Below are positions 32,934 through 40,960 of a stretch of 64,000 bases of DNA, in pieces. The notes beneath the pieces are model-generated. The model was not told the DNA's origin, made no database searches, and saw nothing but the letters and a program-made list of their open reading frames with translations. Numbering within the stretch: the first letter of the stretch is position 1; each line of letters opens with the position of its first letter. This DNA is from Pseudonocardia thermophila (lineage in GTDB: Bacteria > Actinomycetota > Actinomycetes > Mycobacteriales > Pseudonocardiaceae), in NCBI RefSeq assembly GCF_900142365.1, contig NZ_FRAP01000017.1, positions 1 through 64,000 of the forward strand, written 5' to 3'. The position numbers and the translations under genes are program-made.

Positions 32934-33697
32934 TCGAGTGCACCGGACTGACCGTCCACTACGGTGGGATCCAGGCGCTCCGCGAGGTCGACCTGACCGT
33001 CGCCGAGGGCGAGTTCGTGGCGCTGACCGGGGCCAACGGTGCCGGGAAGTCGACGCTGCTGCGCGCCCTGCTCGGCATCGCCCCCGTCTCCGCGGGCCGG
33101 ATCAGCTTCGCCGGCACGGACGTGACGGACCTGTCCACGCGTGAACGCGTCCGGCTCGGCATGGGCCTGGTGCCGGAGGGCCGTGAGCTGTTCAGCGGCA
33201 TGACGGTGGCGGAGAACCTCCTGCTGGGCGGAGTCCGGCACACCGGGTGGCGACCGGTGCCGCACGCGGCCGACCTCGACCGCGTCGTGTCCCTGTTCCC
33301 CCGGCTGGGCGACCGGATGGCGCAGGATGCGGGCACCCTCTCCGGCGGCGAGCAGCAGATGCTCGCCCTCGGCCGGGCACTGATGGGTCGGCCGACCGTG
33401 CTCATCTGCGACGAGCCCTCCACGGGACTCGCGCCGATGCTCGTCGCGGAGATCCTGGCGACGCTGCGCACCCTGTGCGACGAGGGCCTGACGGTGCTGC
33501 TCGCCGAGCAGAACGCCGTCGCGGCGCTGCGGGTGGCCGATCGCGGCTACGTGCTGGAGAACGGCGAGGTCGCGGTGCACGGCAGCGCCGAGGCGCTGCT
33601 GCACGACCCCGCTGTCCGCCGCGCCTACCTCGGGGCGGCGGCGCCGGCGTCCTCGACCGGGCCGGAGAGCGACCAAGGGATCCGGTGCGAATGCTGA
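32930..33697 (+). CDS. LivF-type ABC ATPase, system 1
   Basis: A 255-residue ATPase. Walker A is TGANGAGKSTLL near residue 34, the Q-loop region GLVPEGRELFSGMTVAENLLLGG near 80-102, the ABC signature LSGGEQQMLALGRALMG near 140, and Walker B TVLICDEPSTGLAP near 160. The H-loop position carries LLAEQNA, normal for LivF, which has glutamine-asparagine in place of histidine. The ATG overlaps the fusion stop, giving equal expression of both ATPases. It completes the system 1 importer. Confidence 0.93.
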   Translation: MIECTGLTVHYGGIQALREVDLTVAEGEFVALTGANGAGKSTLLRALLGIAPVSAGRISFAGTDVTDLSTRERVRLGMGLVPEGRELFSGMTVAENLLLGGVRHTGWRPVPHAADLDRVVSLFPRLGDRMAQDAGTLSGGEQQMLALGRALMGRPTVLICDEPSTGLAPMLVAEILATLRTLCDEGLTVLLAEQNAVAALRVADRGYVLENGEVAVHGSAEALLHDPAVRRAYLGAAAPASSTGPESDQGIRCEC

Positions 33698-34545
33698 CCG
33701 CCGACCGCGTCGTGCTGTACATGCGTCAGGGCTGCCACGTCTGCGCCCGGGTGAAGCGCTTCCTCGTCGAGCACGACGTGCCGTTCCGCGTCCGTGACGT
33801 CGACGCCGAGCCGCTCACGCCCGACGAGCTGTGGGCGTTGTTCACGCGCAAGGCCGGCCGGTTGCGGGTGCCGTTCACCGCGCTCGACGACGGCTCCGAC
33901 GTCGTGCTGGGGTACGACCCGGTGCGGCTGGAGGGTGTGTTCCTGCGGGGCGACCGCGGCGGCCACCAGTCGTCGATCCGGCTCTCCCAGGCTCGGCTGG
34001 AGGGTGGTTACGCCGATCCTGCCCGCTGGCGGACGACGGATCCGGTGGACGGCGCAGGCACGGACGCACTGACCACCCGCACCGCCACCCGCTACGTGTC
34101 CGTGGAGCGGTTCGCGACCCCACCGGGCACGCAGTTCTCCGCGGAGGTCGGGATGGCGGTGGCCGCACCGCCGGGCGCCACCGGCTGGGCTCGGCTGAAC
34201 GACGAGCCGGGCGGGATCCGGTTCGGCTTCGAGGTGTCCGCGGCCGGCCTGGTCGCGGTGCACGAGCGGATCGCGCTGCCCGGCGTGACGCTGCCGGAGG
34301 AGTGCTTCGCCCACCGCGTCCTGCTCGACGGCGGGCCGGTGCCCGACGCGAGCCACCGCCTCGCCATCACCTACCGGCACGACACCGGGCTCGTCGAGTG
34401 GCACCTCGACGGGCACCGGGTCTACTGGGCGACCACTCCGAACCCGGTCGAGGGCGTGAGCCTAGACGTGGGGCTGGCGCTCGATCCGGCCGCCACCGGC
34501 CGGCCGCGGGCGCGCTGGACCGCGTGGACCGCGGCGCTGCGATGA
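33691..34545 (+). CDS. Glutaredoxin-like domain fused to a beta-rich C-terminal domain
   Basis: A 284-residue protein. Residues 1-85 look like a glutaredoxin fold: VVLYMRQGCHVCARVKRFLV with CHVC near residue 15-18, a central VPFTALDDGSDVVLGYD with the cis-proline in RVPFTA, and a following helix. Residues about 95-284 are beta-rich (RFGFEVSAAGLVAVHERIAL, HRLAITYRHDTGLVEWHLDG) and resemble the DUF6081-type sandwich, a weak impression. ATG at 33691 overlaps LivF; a GTG two codons earlier is an alternative. No signal peptide, so it is cytoplasmic. Membership in an uptake operon suggests that it handles or modifies the imported compound, but nothing proves it. Confidence 0.6.
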   Translation: MLTADRVVLYMRQGCHVCARVKRFLVEHDVPFRVRDVDAEPLTPDELWALFTRKAGRLRVPFTALDDGSDVVLGYDPVRLEGVFLRGDRGGHQSSIRLSQARLEGGYADPARWRTTDPVDGAGTDALTTRTATRYVSVERFATPPGTQFSAEVGMAVAAPPGATGWARLNDEPGGIRFGFEVSAAGLVAVHERIALPGVTLPEECFAHRVLLDGGPVPDASHRLAITYRHDTGLVEWHLDGHRVYWATTPNPVEGVSLDVGLALDPAATGRPRARWTAWTAALR

Positions 34546-34581
34546 CCACCGTTTCGATCACGACTCGAGGAGCGGAACTCG

Positions 34582-34905
34582 ATGCATTACCTGAACACCA
34601 CCCGGCACCTGGCCCAACCGCCGTCGGACGAGCTGCTCGCGCAGCTGGTCTCCGAGCTGCAGGAGAAGATCGTCCCCAGTGCGTCGTCGCTGGCCGGGAT
34701 GCGGTCGATCGCGTGGATGATCTCCCACGACCGGCGCACTCTGCAGGCGTTCAGCGGCTGGGACTCCCACGAGATGGTGCTGGCTGCGGAGAAGAGCCCG
34801 CAGCACGTCACGAACAGCGCCCGCATCAACGAGCTGCTGGGCGGGCTCGCCTCGCCGCAGGAGCACCACTACTACCGGCTGCTCGGCGAGTACCGCTTCG
34901 ACTGA
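34582..34905 (+). CDS. Small hypothetical protein, possible dimeric alpha/beta-barrel fold
   Basis: A 107-residue soluble protein with no family I can name. The pattern strand (MRSIAWMISHDR), helix (DSHEMVLAAEKSPQH), helix, strand (HHYYRLLGEYRF) fits the ferredoxin-like fold of ABM/Dabb-type small monooxygenases or isomerases. GAGGAG lies 9 bases before the ATG. It is the last gene of the importer operon, and its stop is 5 bases from the convergent DUF3237 gene. Confidence 0.6.
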   Translation: MHYLNTTRHLAQPPSDELLAQLVSELQEKIVPSASSLAGMRSIAWMISHDRRTLQAFSGWDSHEMVLAAEKSPQHVTNSARINELLGGLASPQEHHYYRLLGEYRFD

Positions 34906-34910
34906 CCCGC

Positions 34911-35330
34911 TCAGCGCAGCGCGTACAGCTCGTACACCAGCGTGCGGCCGGTGCGCACACCCTTGCCGACGGCCTGGACGTGGTTGAGCCAGGCGTAGCG
35001 CTCGTCGTCGGTCTCGAACGTCGGCGCGGTCAGGATGATCCCGCCGTCGGCCGGAGCCTTGTCGGCGCGCCCCTGGTAGGCCATGGCGATGGTGGCGCCG
35101 TCGTCGGTGCGCAGGACCAGACGGGCGTCGACGGCGACCGAGCCGTCGGCGTGGAAGCGGACCCAGTCATGGCCCGCGTGACCGACCATGCTCGCTCGCA
35201 CGCGCTCACCCTCCCACCGGGCGGAGGTGGCCTCGCCGACCAGGCGGCCGCCCTGGGGTGTGTCCCGCAGCACCGTCTGGTGGTCGATCTCCACGGTGAG
35301 GGTGCCCAGCGGTTCCAGCTCGATGCTCAC
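34911..35330 (-). CDS. DUF3237-family protein
   Basis: A 139-residue protein with the DUF3237 pattern: LEPLGTLTVEIDHQTVLRD at the start, GRLVGEATSARWEGERVRAS, DGSVAVDARLVLRTDDGATI, and TFETDDERYAWLNHVQAVG with the terminal YELYALR. The fold is a lipocalin-like beta-barrel; function is unknown, although members often sit in aromatic-acid catabolic clusters. The GTG at 35330 is chosen because AGGAG stands 5 bases before it and homology starts there. It is the only minus-strand gene between two plus-strand operons and shares a promoter region with the LLM gene. Confidence 0.78.
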   Translation of the reverse strand: MSIELEPLGTLTVEIDHQTVLRDTPQGGRLVGEATSARWEGERVRASMVGHAGHDWVRFHADGSVAVDARLVLRTDDGATIAMAYQGRADKAPADGGIILTAPTFETDDERYAWLNHVQAVGKGVRTGRTLVYELYALR

Positions 35331-35412
35331 ACGCGCTCCTCGATCGGCGCAGATTGGCTTTCCGGGAGAAGGAAACACATTCTGTTCCAAGGAAGTCAAC
35401 GACGACGAAGGG

Positions 35413-36447
35413 ATGCAGGACGTGGAGCTGGGGATCGCGGTGGCGAGCCGCAGCGGGCTCGCTGCCCAGGAGATCGCGGCCGCGGCGGCGGCGGCTGAGG
35501 AGGCGGGCCTCGCGGCGTTCGCGGTGGCTGAGCGGGTCGCGGACGGACTCGCGCTGGCTCAAGCGGCGGTGGCCGCGACGGAGCGGATCGAGATCGGCAC
35601 CGCGATCGTCAACGCCCGGCTGCGCCACCCCGCGCTCGCCGCCATGACGGCGACGACGCTGCACGAGCTGTCGGGTGGCCGGTTCGTCCTCGGCCTGGGG
35701 GTCGCCAACCCGGCGCTCAACGAGGGGGCGCTCGGCCTCGACCCGGTGGATCCGGTCGGGTTCGTTCGCGAGTACGTCGCCGTCCTGCGGGCGGTGCTGG
35801 CCGGCGCCGGGGACGCGGGCGGCGGGAGCGCCGTCCCGCGGGTGCGCGGCCTCGTCCTCGACCGGCCTGCCGTAGCTGCACCGCCGGTGCACCTGGCCGC
35901 CCTGCAGCCGCGGATGCTGCGGCTCGCCGGCGAGATCGCCGACGGCGTACTGCTCAACCTGGTCACCCCGGCGAGCGTCGACGCGGCGCTGCAGCGGGTG
36001 ACGGAGGGACTGCGCGCCGCCGGACGCGATCGCGGCGACCTGCGCGTTACGTGCCTCGTGCCGTGCTGCCTCGGCAGCGGGGCCGATGCCGACGCCACTG
36101 GCCGCGAGCTCGTCGTCGGCTACGCACTGCACCCCGCGGCCACCCGCCTGTTCGCGGCGACCGGCCACGGCGAGCGGATCGACGAGATCGCCCGGCTGCT
36201 GCGTGCGGGGGACCGCGCGGGCGCGCTGGCCGCCGTCGACCAGCGGATCGTCGATGACTTCCTGCTGCACGGCGACACGACCGAGCTCACCGACCGGCTG
36301 GGCCGCTACGCGGCTGCCGGAGTCGATCGAGTGCTGCTGTTCCCGATCGCGGGTGCGACCGATCCGGCCGGGTGGGCAGCGGCCGTGGAACGAACGATCG
36401 CGGCCGCTTCGGCCGCGCTGGACGAGCGGAAGGAGCGGGCACGATGA
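35413..36447 (+). CDS. LLM-class flavin/F420-dependent oxidoreductase
   Basis: A 344-residue luciferase-like TIM-barrel enzyme: EIAAAAAAAEEAGLAAFAVA, GTAIVNARLRHPALAAMTAT and ELSGGRFVLGLGVAN are the conserved strand-helix blocks. Actinobacterial members mostly use F420 or FMN, as reductase or monooxygenase. It starts at ATG 35413 or, better placed relative to GAAGGGA, at GTG 35422. A 4-base overlap couples it to the UGSC-associated gene. It is the first gene of the second half of the system 1 cluster. Confidence 0.8.
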   Translation: MQDVELGIAVASRSGLAAQEIAAAAAAAEEAGLAAFAVAERVADGLALAQAAVAATERIEIGTAIVNARLRHPALAAMTATTLHELSGGRFVLGLGVANPALNEGALGLDPVDPVGFVREYVAVLRAVLAGAGDAGGGSAVPRVRGLVLDRPAVAAPPVHLAALQPRMLRLAGEIADGVLLNLVTPASVDAALQRVTEGLRAAGRDRGDLRVTCLVPCCLGSGADADATGRELVVGYALHPAATRLFAATGHGERIDEIARLLRAGDRAGALAAVDQRIVDDFLLHGDTTELTDRLGRYAAAGVDRVLLFPIAGATDPAGWAAAVERTIAAASAALDERKERAR

Positions 36448-37475
36448 CGGGCACGCTCACCTCGGCGAGGTACGAGGTGGCCGACGAGCAGGCGGTGCAG
36501 GACCTCTTCGTGCGCACCGGCTGGGGCGACGGGCTGCCCGTCGTGGCGCCGACGCCGGAGCGGGTGGAGCGGTTCGTGGCCGCGTCCGGGCGCGCCCCCG
36601 ACGAGGTGGTGGGGGTGCTGCCCGAGCAGGCACGCGAACTGACGGTGGAGAAGATCGCCGTCAACGCGGTGGCCGCCGGCTGCCGCGAGGAGTACATGTC
36701 AGTGCTCCTCGCGGCGGTGCGCGCCCTCACCCGCGAGGAGTTCTGCCTGCACAGCACCACGGTGAGCGGGGCGACCGCACCCCTGTTGGTGCTGAGCGGC
36801 CCGATCGTCGAGCAGATCAACGTCAACACCTCGTACAGCGTCTTCGGCCCGGGGCACGTCGCGAACGCGACGATCGGCCGAGCAGTGCGCCTGATCCTGC
36901 AGAACCTCTGCGGCGGCGTGCCGGGTCTCTACGACAAGGCCACGTTCGGCCATCCCGGGAAGTTCAGCTACTGCATCGGCGAGAGCCGCACCGCCAACCC
37001 CTGGGAGCCGCTGCACGCCGACCGCGGCGTGCCGGCCGACGAGTCGGCGGTGACCGTGTTCGCCGGGGAGGCCCCGATCAACGCCCGCAACGACTGGTCG
37101 CACGAGCCGGGCCCGGTGCTCGCCACGATCGCCGACGCCATGCTGGTCTCGCACTACACCGGAGGCTGCGTCCTGGTCGTCCTCGGCCCCCTGCACGCCG
37201 CGATCATGGCGCGGGCCGGCATGCGCCGGGCCGATGTGCAGGCCGAGTTGTTCCGCCGCGCCCACCGCAGCGTCGCCGACCTCGTGCGGGCAGGGCGGCT
37301 GCCCCCGGACACCCCCGCACCGGCCGAGGAGCGGCGCGGTGTCGTCCGCCGCCCCGAGGACGTGCTCGTGACCGTCGCCGGCGGCGATCTCTACGGCTAC
37401 TCGGCCGTCATCCCGTACTGGATCGGTGGGCACGACTCCACGCCCGTGACCGAACCCCTGCACCCACGTTCCTGA
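36444..37475 (+). CDS. Conserved hypothetical protein paired with a UGSC-family protein
   Basis: A 343-residue cytoplasmic protein without a domain I can name securely. The N-terminal wording QDLFVRTGWGDGLPVVAPTPE is distinctive; cysteines occur in AAGCREEY, EEFCLHSTT, LQNLCGG, FSYCIGESR and GGCVLVVL, and a conserved INARNDWSHEPG segment lies near residue 215. AAGGAG precedes the ATG. It lies 10 bases before the UGSC-type gene, and I remember the two families as frequent neighbours. They may act together, perhaps as a reductase-like or C-S/C-C bond-forming system, but no activity is known to me. Confidence 0.65.
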   Translation: MTGTLTSARYEVADEQAVQDLFVRTGWGDGLPVVAPTPERVERFVAASGRAPDEVVGVLPEQARELTVEKIAVNAVAAGCREEYMSVLLAAVRALTREEFCLHSTTVSGATAPLLVLSGPIVEQINVNTSYSVFGPGHVANATIGRAVRLILQNLCGGVPGLYDKATFGHPGKFSYCIGESRTANPWEPLHADRGVPADESAVTVFAGEAPINARNDWSHEPGPVLATIADAMLVSHYTGGCVLVVLGPLHAAIMARAGMRRADVQAELFRRAHRSVADLVRAGRLPPDTPAPAEERRGVVRRPEDVLVTVAGGDLYGYSAVIPYWIGGHDSTPVTEPLHPRS

Positions 37476-37485
37476 CGGAGGAACC

Positions 37486-38007
37486 ATGACCACACCACTC
37501 GTCGTGCTCGATCCGACGGCGGGGGCCGCCACCCGCTCCGTACAGCTCGTCGCGCGTCCCACCTCGTTCGCCGGCCTGTCCGTGGGCTGGCTCGACAACG
37601 GCAAGCCCAACAGCGACCGCGTACTGGCGCTGCTCGGGGAGCGCTTCGCCGACGAGGGCCACCGCGAGGACGTGGTGCGGCGCAAGCCCAACATCGGCCG
37701 GGTCGCGCCCGCCGCCTTGATCGACGAGCTGGCGAAGCGCTGTGACGTCGTGGTGACCGGCGTCGGCGACTGCGCGGGTTGCTGCTCGTGCACCGTGCAG
37801 GACGCCATCGCGCTGGAGCGCCGCGGTGTCCCCACCTACGTGGTGGTCACGAGCGAGCTGGTCACGATCGCGCGGATCGCAGCGACGGCCGCTGGGGTGC
37901 CCGAGTACCCGTTGGTGGTGGTCGACCACCCGCTGGGTGCGCTCGACCCGGGCCGGCTCGCACAGCGCGCCGTGCAGGCCCACGAGCAGATCGTGGGCTC
38001 ACGATGA
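37486..38007 (+). CDS. UGSC-family (seleno)protein homologue, cysteine form
   Basis: A 173-residue protein. Residues about 90-103 read GVGDCAGCCSCT, matching the place where UGSC-family proteins have a Sec/Cys-Gly-Ser-Cys redox motif; here cysteines fill the site and there is no in-frame TGA. The N-terminus (VVLDPTAG) and the VGWLDNGKPNSDRVL segment near residue 38 are typical, as is VVTSELVTIARIA near 125. The motif implies thiol redox chemistry. GGAGG stands upstream of the ATG; the next gene overlaps as ATGA. Its partner is the preceding 343-residue protein. Confidence 0.72.
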   Translation: MTTPLVVLDPTAGAATRSVQLVARPTSFAGLSVGWLDNGKPNSDRVLALLGERFADEGHREDVVRRKPNIGRVAPAALIDELAKRCDVVVTGVGDCAGCCSCTVQDAIALERRGVPTYVVVTSELVTIARIAATAAGVPEYPLVVVDHPLGALDPGRLAQRAVQAHEQIVGSR

Positions 38008-38807
38008 CGGCAGCATCGACCGAGGCGACGGTCCGCGGCGAGCTGGCCGGGCGCGTCGCGATCGTCACCGGCGGCGCACAGGGCCTCGGCCGGGCCTACG
38101 CCGCGCGGCTGGCTGCGGCGGGGGCCGCCGTGGCGGTCGTGGACGTCGCGGGAGCCGCTGCGCGGGACGCCGCCGCCGAGATCGGCGAGCGGACGGGAGC
38201 AGAGGTCGGCGCACACGTCGCCGACGTCACCGACGAGGCGCAGGTGGCGGCCGCCGTGGAGGCCGTGGTGCAGCGGTGGGGCCGCATCGATGCGCTGGTC
38301 AACAACGCGGGCGGCGCCCTGTTCCCGACCGCGCCCTTCGACACGTTCTCCCGCGCCGACTGGGACCGGGTGCTGGCGGTCAACCTCACCGGGCAGTGGG
38401 TGTGCGCGGTGGCCGTCGTGCCGCACATGCGTGCGGCGGGCTACGGGAAGATCGTCAACGTCACGTCGACGACGGTGGCGAAGGGCGGCCCGGTCGGGCT
38501 CACGCCCTACACCGCCGCGAAGGCAGGCGTCATCGGGCTGACCCGCGCACTGGCCAGGGAGCTGGGCCCGGACGGCATCCGGGTCAACGCGATCGCGCCG
38601 GGCTACATCCCGGTCGCCACGCCGAAGGACGTGCACACGCCGGCCGCCGCACAGGCGCTGCGCGAGCGGGTGGTGGCCGAGCAGTGCCTGCCGGTGCTCG
38701 GGACGCCGGACGACCTGGGGCCGGTCGTGGAGTTCCTCTGCAGCGCGGACTCCGACTTCCTCACCGGACAGGTGCTCAACATCGACGGGGGATGGGTGCA
38801 CAGCTGA
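38004..38807 (+). CDS. SDR-family oxidoreductase
   Basis: A 267-residue classical SDR. The NAD(P) loop is VTGGAQGLGRAYAARL near residue 22, then LVNNAGG near 98, serine in NVTSTT near 153, and YTAAKAG (Tyr-xxx-Lys) near 170. The acidic residue in VDVAGAA after strand 2 suggests NAD preference. It dehydrogenates or reduces a hydroxy/oxo group. It lies between the UGSC-type gene and a CoA-transferase with overlapping starts; in such an operon it would act on a hydroxy acid or its CoA ester. Confidence 0.88.
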   Translation: MTAASTEATVRGELAGRVAIVTGGAQGLGRAYAARLAAAGAAVAVVDVAGAAARDAAAEIGERTGAEVGAHVADVTDEAQVAAAVEAVVQRWGRIDALVNNAGGALFPTAPFDTFSRADWDRVLAVNLTGQWVCAVAVVPHMRAAGYGKIVNVTSTTVAKGGPVGLTPYTAAKAGVIGLTRALARELGPDGIRVNAIAPGYIPVATPKDVHTPAAAQALRERVVAEQCLPVLGTPDDLGPVVEFLCSADSDFLTGQVLNIDGGWVHS

Positions 38808-39979
38808 TGACCACCGTGCAGGGAACTCCACTCGAAGGCATCCGCGTCGTGGAGCTGGGCCAGCTCATCGCCGGCCCGTTCTGCGGCCAGCTGCTGGCCG
38901 ACTTCGGCGCCGACGTCGTCAAGGTCGAGCCCCCCGGCGGGGGCGATCCGATGCGCCGCTGGGGCCACCAGGTCGAGGGCAAATCGCTGTCGTGGGCGGT
39001 GATCGCCCGGGGCAAGCGGTGCGTCACCGCCGACCTGCGCACCCCGGAGGGCGTCGCGACCGTCGCCCGGCTAGCCGAGCAGGCCGACGTGCTGGTGGAG
39101 AACTTCCGCCCCGGCACGCTGGAGCGGTTCGGGCTCGGCTGGGACGTGCTCTCGGCCGCCAACCCCGGGCTGGTGCTGGTGCGGGTGAGCGGGTTCGGAC
39201 AGGACGGGCCGTACGCGCACCGGGCCGGCTACGGCTCGATCGGCGAGGCGATGGGCGGGCTGCGCCACCTGACCGGGGAACCGGACCGGCCGCCGAGCCG
39301 GACCGGCGTGTCCATCGGCGACCTGCTGGCCGGGATGCACGCCGCGTTCGGCGCGCTGCTGGCGCTGCAGGCTCGCTCCCGGACGGGGCGTGGTCAGGTG
39401 GTGGACGTGTCGATCTACGAGTCGGTGCTGGCCATGACCGAGGCGCTGGTCCCGGACTACGCGCTCGCCGGGGTCATCCGCGGCCGGTCCGGTGCGGTGC
39501 TGCCGGGCATCGCCCCCAGCAACGTCTACCCGACCAGGGACGGGGAGCTGCTGCTCGTCGCAGCCAACCAGGACACCGTGTTCCGCAGGTTGGCGGCCGC
39601 CATGGGCCGGCCGGAGCTGGACACCGATCCCGACTACGCGACGCACGCCGCCCGGGGTGCGCACCAGCAGCAGCTGGACGAGTTGATCGCGGACTGGACG
39701 AGCGGGCTGCCGGCCGAGGAGGTGCTGGCGCGGCTGGACGAGCACGCCGTGCCCGCGGGGCGCGTCTACACCGCGGCCGACATGCTGGCCGATCCGCACT
39801 TCCAGGCACGGGCCAGCATCATCGAGGTGCCCGACGACGTGCTGGGCACGGTTCCGATGCAGGCGGTGGCGCCGCGGCTGAGCGAGACCCCGGGCCGGGT
39901 GCGGTGGACCGGCCCGGAGCTGGGAGCGCACCAGGCCGAGGTGGTCGACGACCTGCCGGTGGAGCGGGACGCGTCGTGA
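38807..39979 (+). CDS. CaiB/BaiF-family (family III) CoA-transferase
   Basis: A 390-residue family III CoA-transferase. VVELGQLIAGPFCGQLLADFGADVVKVEPP opens the protein, the catalytic aspartate is expected in SIGDLLAGMHAAFGALLAL near residue 166, and the GxxN block GIAPSNVYPTRDGELLLVA near 237. It moves CoA from a donor such as succinyl-CoA to an organic acid. The start is TGATG-coupled to the SDR gene, and its end overlaps the lyase gene. Pairing with an HMG-CoA-lyase-like enzyme suggests activation of a 3-hydroxy-3-methyl or citramalate-like acid, which the lyase then splits. Confidence 0.9.
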   Translation: MTTVQGTPLEGIRVVELGQLIAGPFCGQLLADFGADVVKVEPPGGGDPMRRWGHQVEGKSLSWAVIARGKRCVTADLRTPEGVATVARLAEQADVLVENFRPGTLERFGLGWDVLSAANPGLVLVRVSGFGQDGPYAHRAGYGSIGEAMGGLRHLTGEPDRPPSRTGVSIGDLLAGMHAAFGALLALQARSRTGRGQVVDVSIYESVLAMTEALVPDYALAGVIRGRSGAVLPGIAPSNVYPTRDGELLLVAANQDTVFRRLAAAMGRPELDTDPDYATHAARGAHQQQLDELIADWTSGLPAEEVLARLDEHAVPAGRVYTAADMLADPHFQARASIIEVPDDVLGTVPMQAVAPRLSETPGRVRWTGPELGAHQAEVVDDLPVERDAS

Positions 39980-40893
39980 GCGCGCCCACCGTCGAGATCG
40001 TCGAGGTGGCACTGCGCGACGGGCTGCAGAACGAGCCCGTGGTGCTCCCGACGGCGGACAAGCTGCGACTGCTGGACGGTCTGCTGGCCGCGGGAGCGCG
40101 GCGGCTGGAGATCGCCTCGTTCGTGCATCCGCGCCTGGTGCCGGCGATGGCCGATGCTGAGGCGGTACTGGCCGGTGCCCGCCGCCTCCCGGGGGTCACC
40201 TACGCCGGGCTCGTGCTCAACCGGAGGGGCCTCGAGCGCGCCCTCGCGGCGGGTGTGGACGAGATCGACGTCGTGGTGTGCGCCTCCGACACGTTCAGCA
40301 GACGCAACCAGAACGCCGGCACCGAGGAGTCGATGGCGGAGGCGCTCGAGATCGTCGCGGACGCCCGGGCAGCGGGGCTGGCCGCTACGGTCACGATCGC
40401 CACGGCGTTCGGCTGTCCGTTCGAGGGGGAGATCGATCCGGCGCGGGTGCTGGGGCTGGCCCGGCGCGCACTGGACGCCGGCGCCGGGGAGATCGCCTTC
40501 GCCGACACGATCGGCTGCGGGGTCCCCGACCAGGTGGCCCACCTGGCATCGGCGGTGCGGGAGTGGGGGAACCCAGCCGGTCTGCGGTTCCACTTCCACA
40601 ACACGCGCAACACCGGATACGCGAACGCCTGGGCCGCCGTGGAGCACGGGGCGACCGCGCTCGACGCGAGCGTGGGCGGGATCGGTGGCTGTCCCTTCGC
40701 GCCGCGGGCCACGGGCAACGTCGCCACCGAGGACCTCGCGTACCTCCTGGCCCGCAGCGGGCTGGCGACCGGACTCGACCTCGACGCGCTCTGCGCCCTG
40801 TCGGGCACGGTCGGGGAGCTGCTCGGCAAGCAGGTGCCCGCGCTGCTGCCGAGGGCCGGCACGTTCCCCCCGAGCCGGGTCGACGTACCGTGA
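39976..40893 (+). CDS. Hydroxymethylglutaryl-CoA lyase-like enzyme
   Basis: A 305-residue TIM-barrel enzyme of the DRE-metallolyase family. The metal/arginine motif is VALRDGLQNEP near residue 8, a conserved SDTFSRRNQNAG near 98, FADTIGCGVPDQV near 175, the HFHNTRNTGYANA metal histidines near 200, and GGIGGCPFAPRATGNVATED near 228, containing the active-site cysteine. It splits a 3-hydroxyacyl-CoA of HMG-CoA type to acetyl-CoA plus an oxo acid. The GTG overlaps the CoA-transferase stop. The natural ester could be HMG-CoA itself or citramalyl-CoA-like. Confidence 0.88.
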   Translation: MSAPTVEIVEVALRDGLQNEPVVLPTADKLRLLDGLLAAGARRLEIASFVHPRLVPAMADAEAVLAGARRLPGVTYAGLVLNRRGLERALAAGVDEIDVVVCASDTFSRRNQNAGTEESMAEALEIVADARAAGLAATVTIATAFGCPFEGEIDPARVLGLARRALDAGAGEIAFADTIGCGVPDQVAHLASAVREWGNPAGLRFHFHNTRNTGYANAWAAVEHGATALDASVGGIGGCPFAPRATGNVATEDLAYLLARSGLATGLDLDALCALSGTVGELLGKQVPALLPRAGTFPPSRVDVP

Positions 40894-40960
40894 CCGCGAC
40901 CCGGGGACGAACGGGATCGTTGCACCTCATCGCGGGGGGACTAGGGGAGGGCGGTGGGCC

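Noticed and set aside
35340..35412. Operator between DUF3237 and LLM genes (GGAAACACATTCTGTTCC)
   Set aside because: The arms are unequal by one base, and no second copy was found.
37486..38007. Selenocysteine insertion in the UGSC-type gene
   Set aside because: The motif positions are cysteine codons and there is no in-frame TGA.
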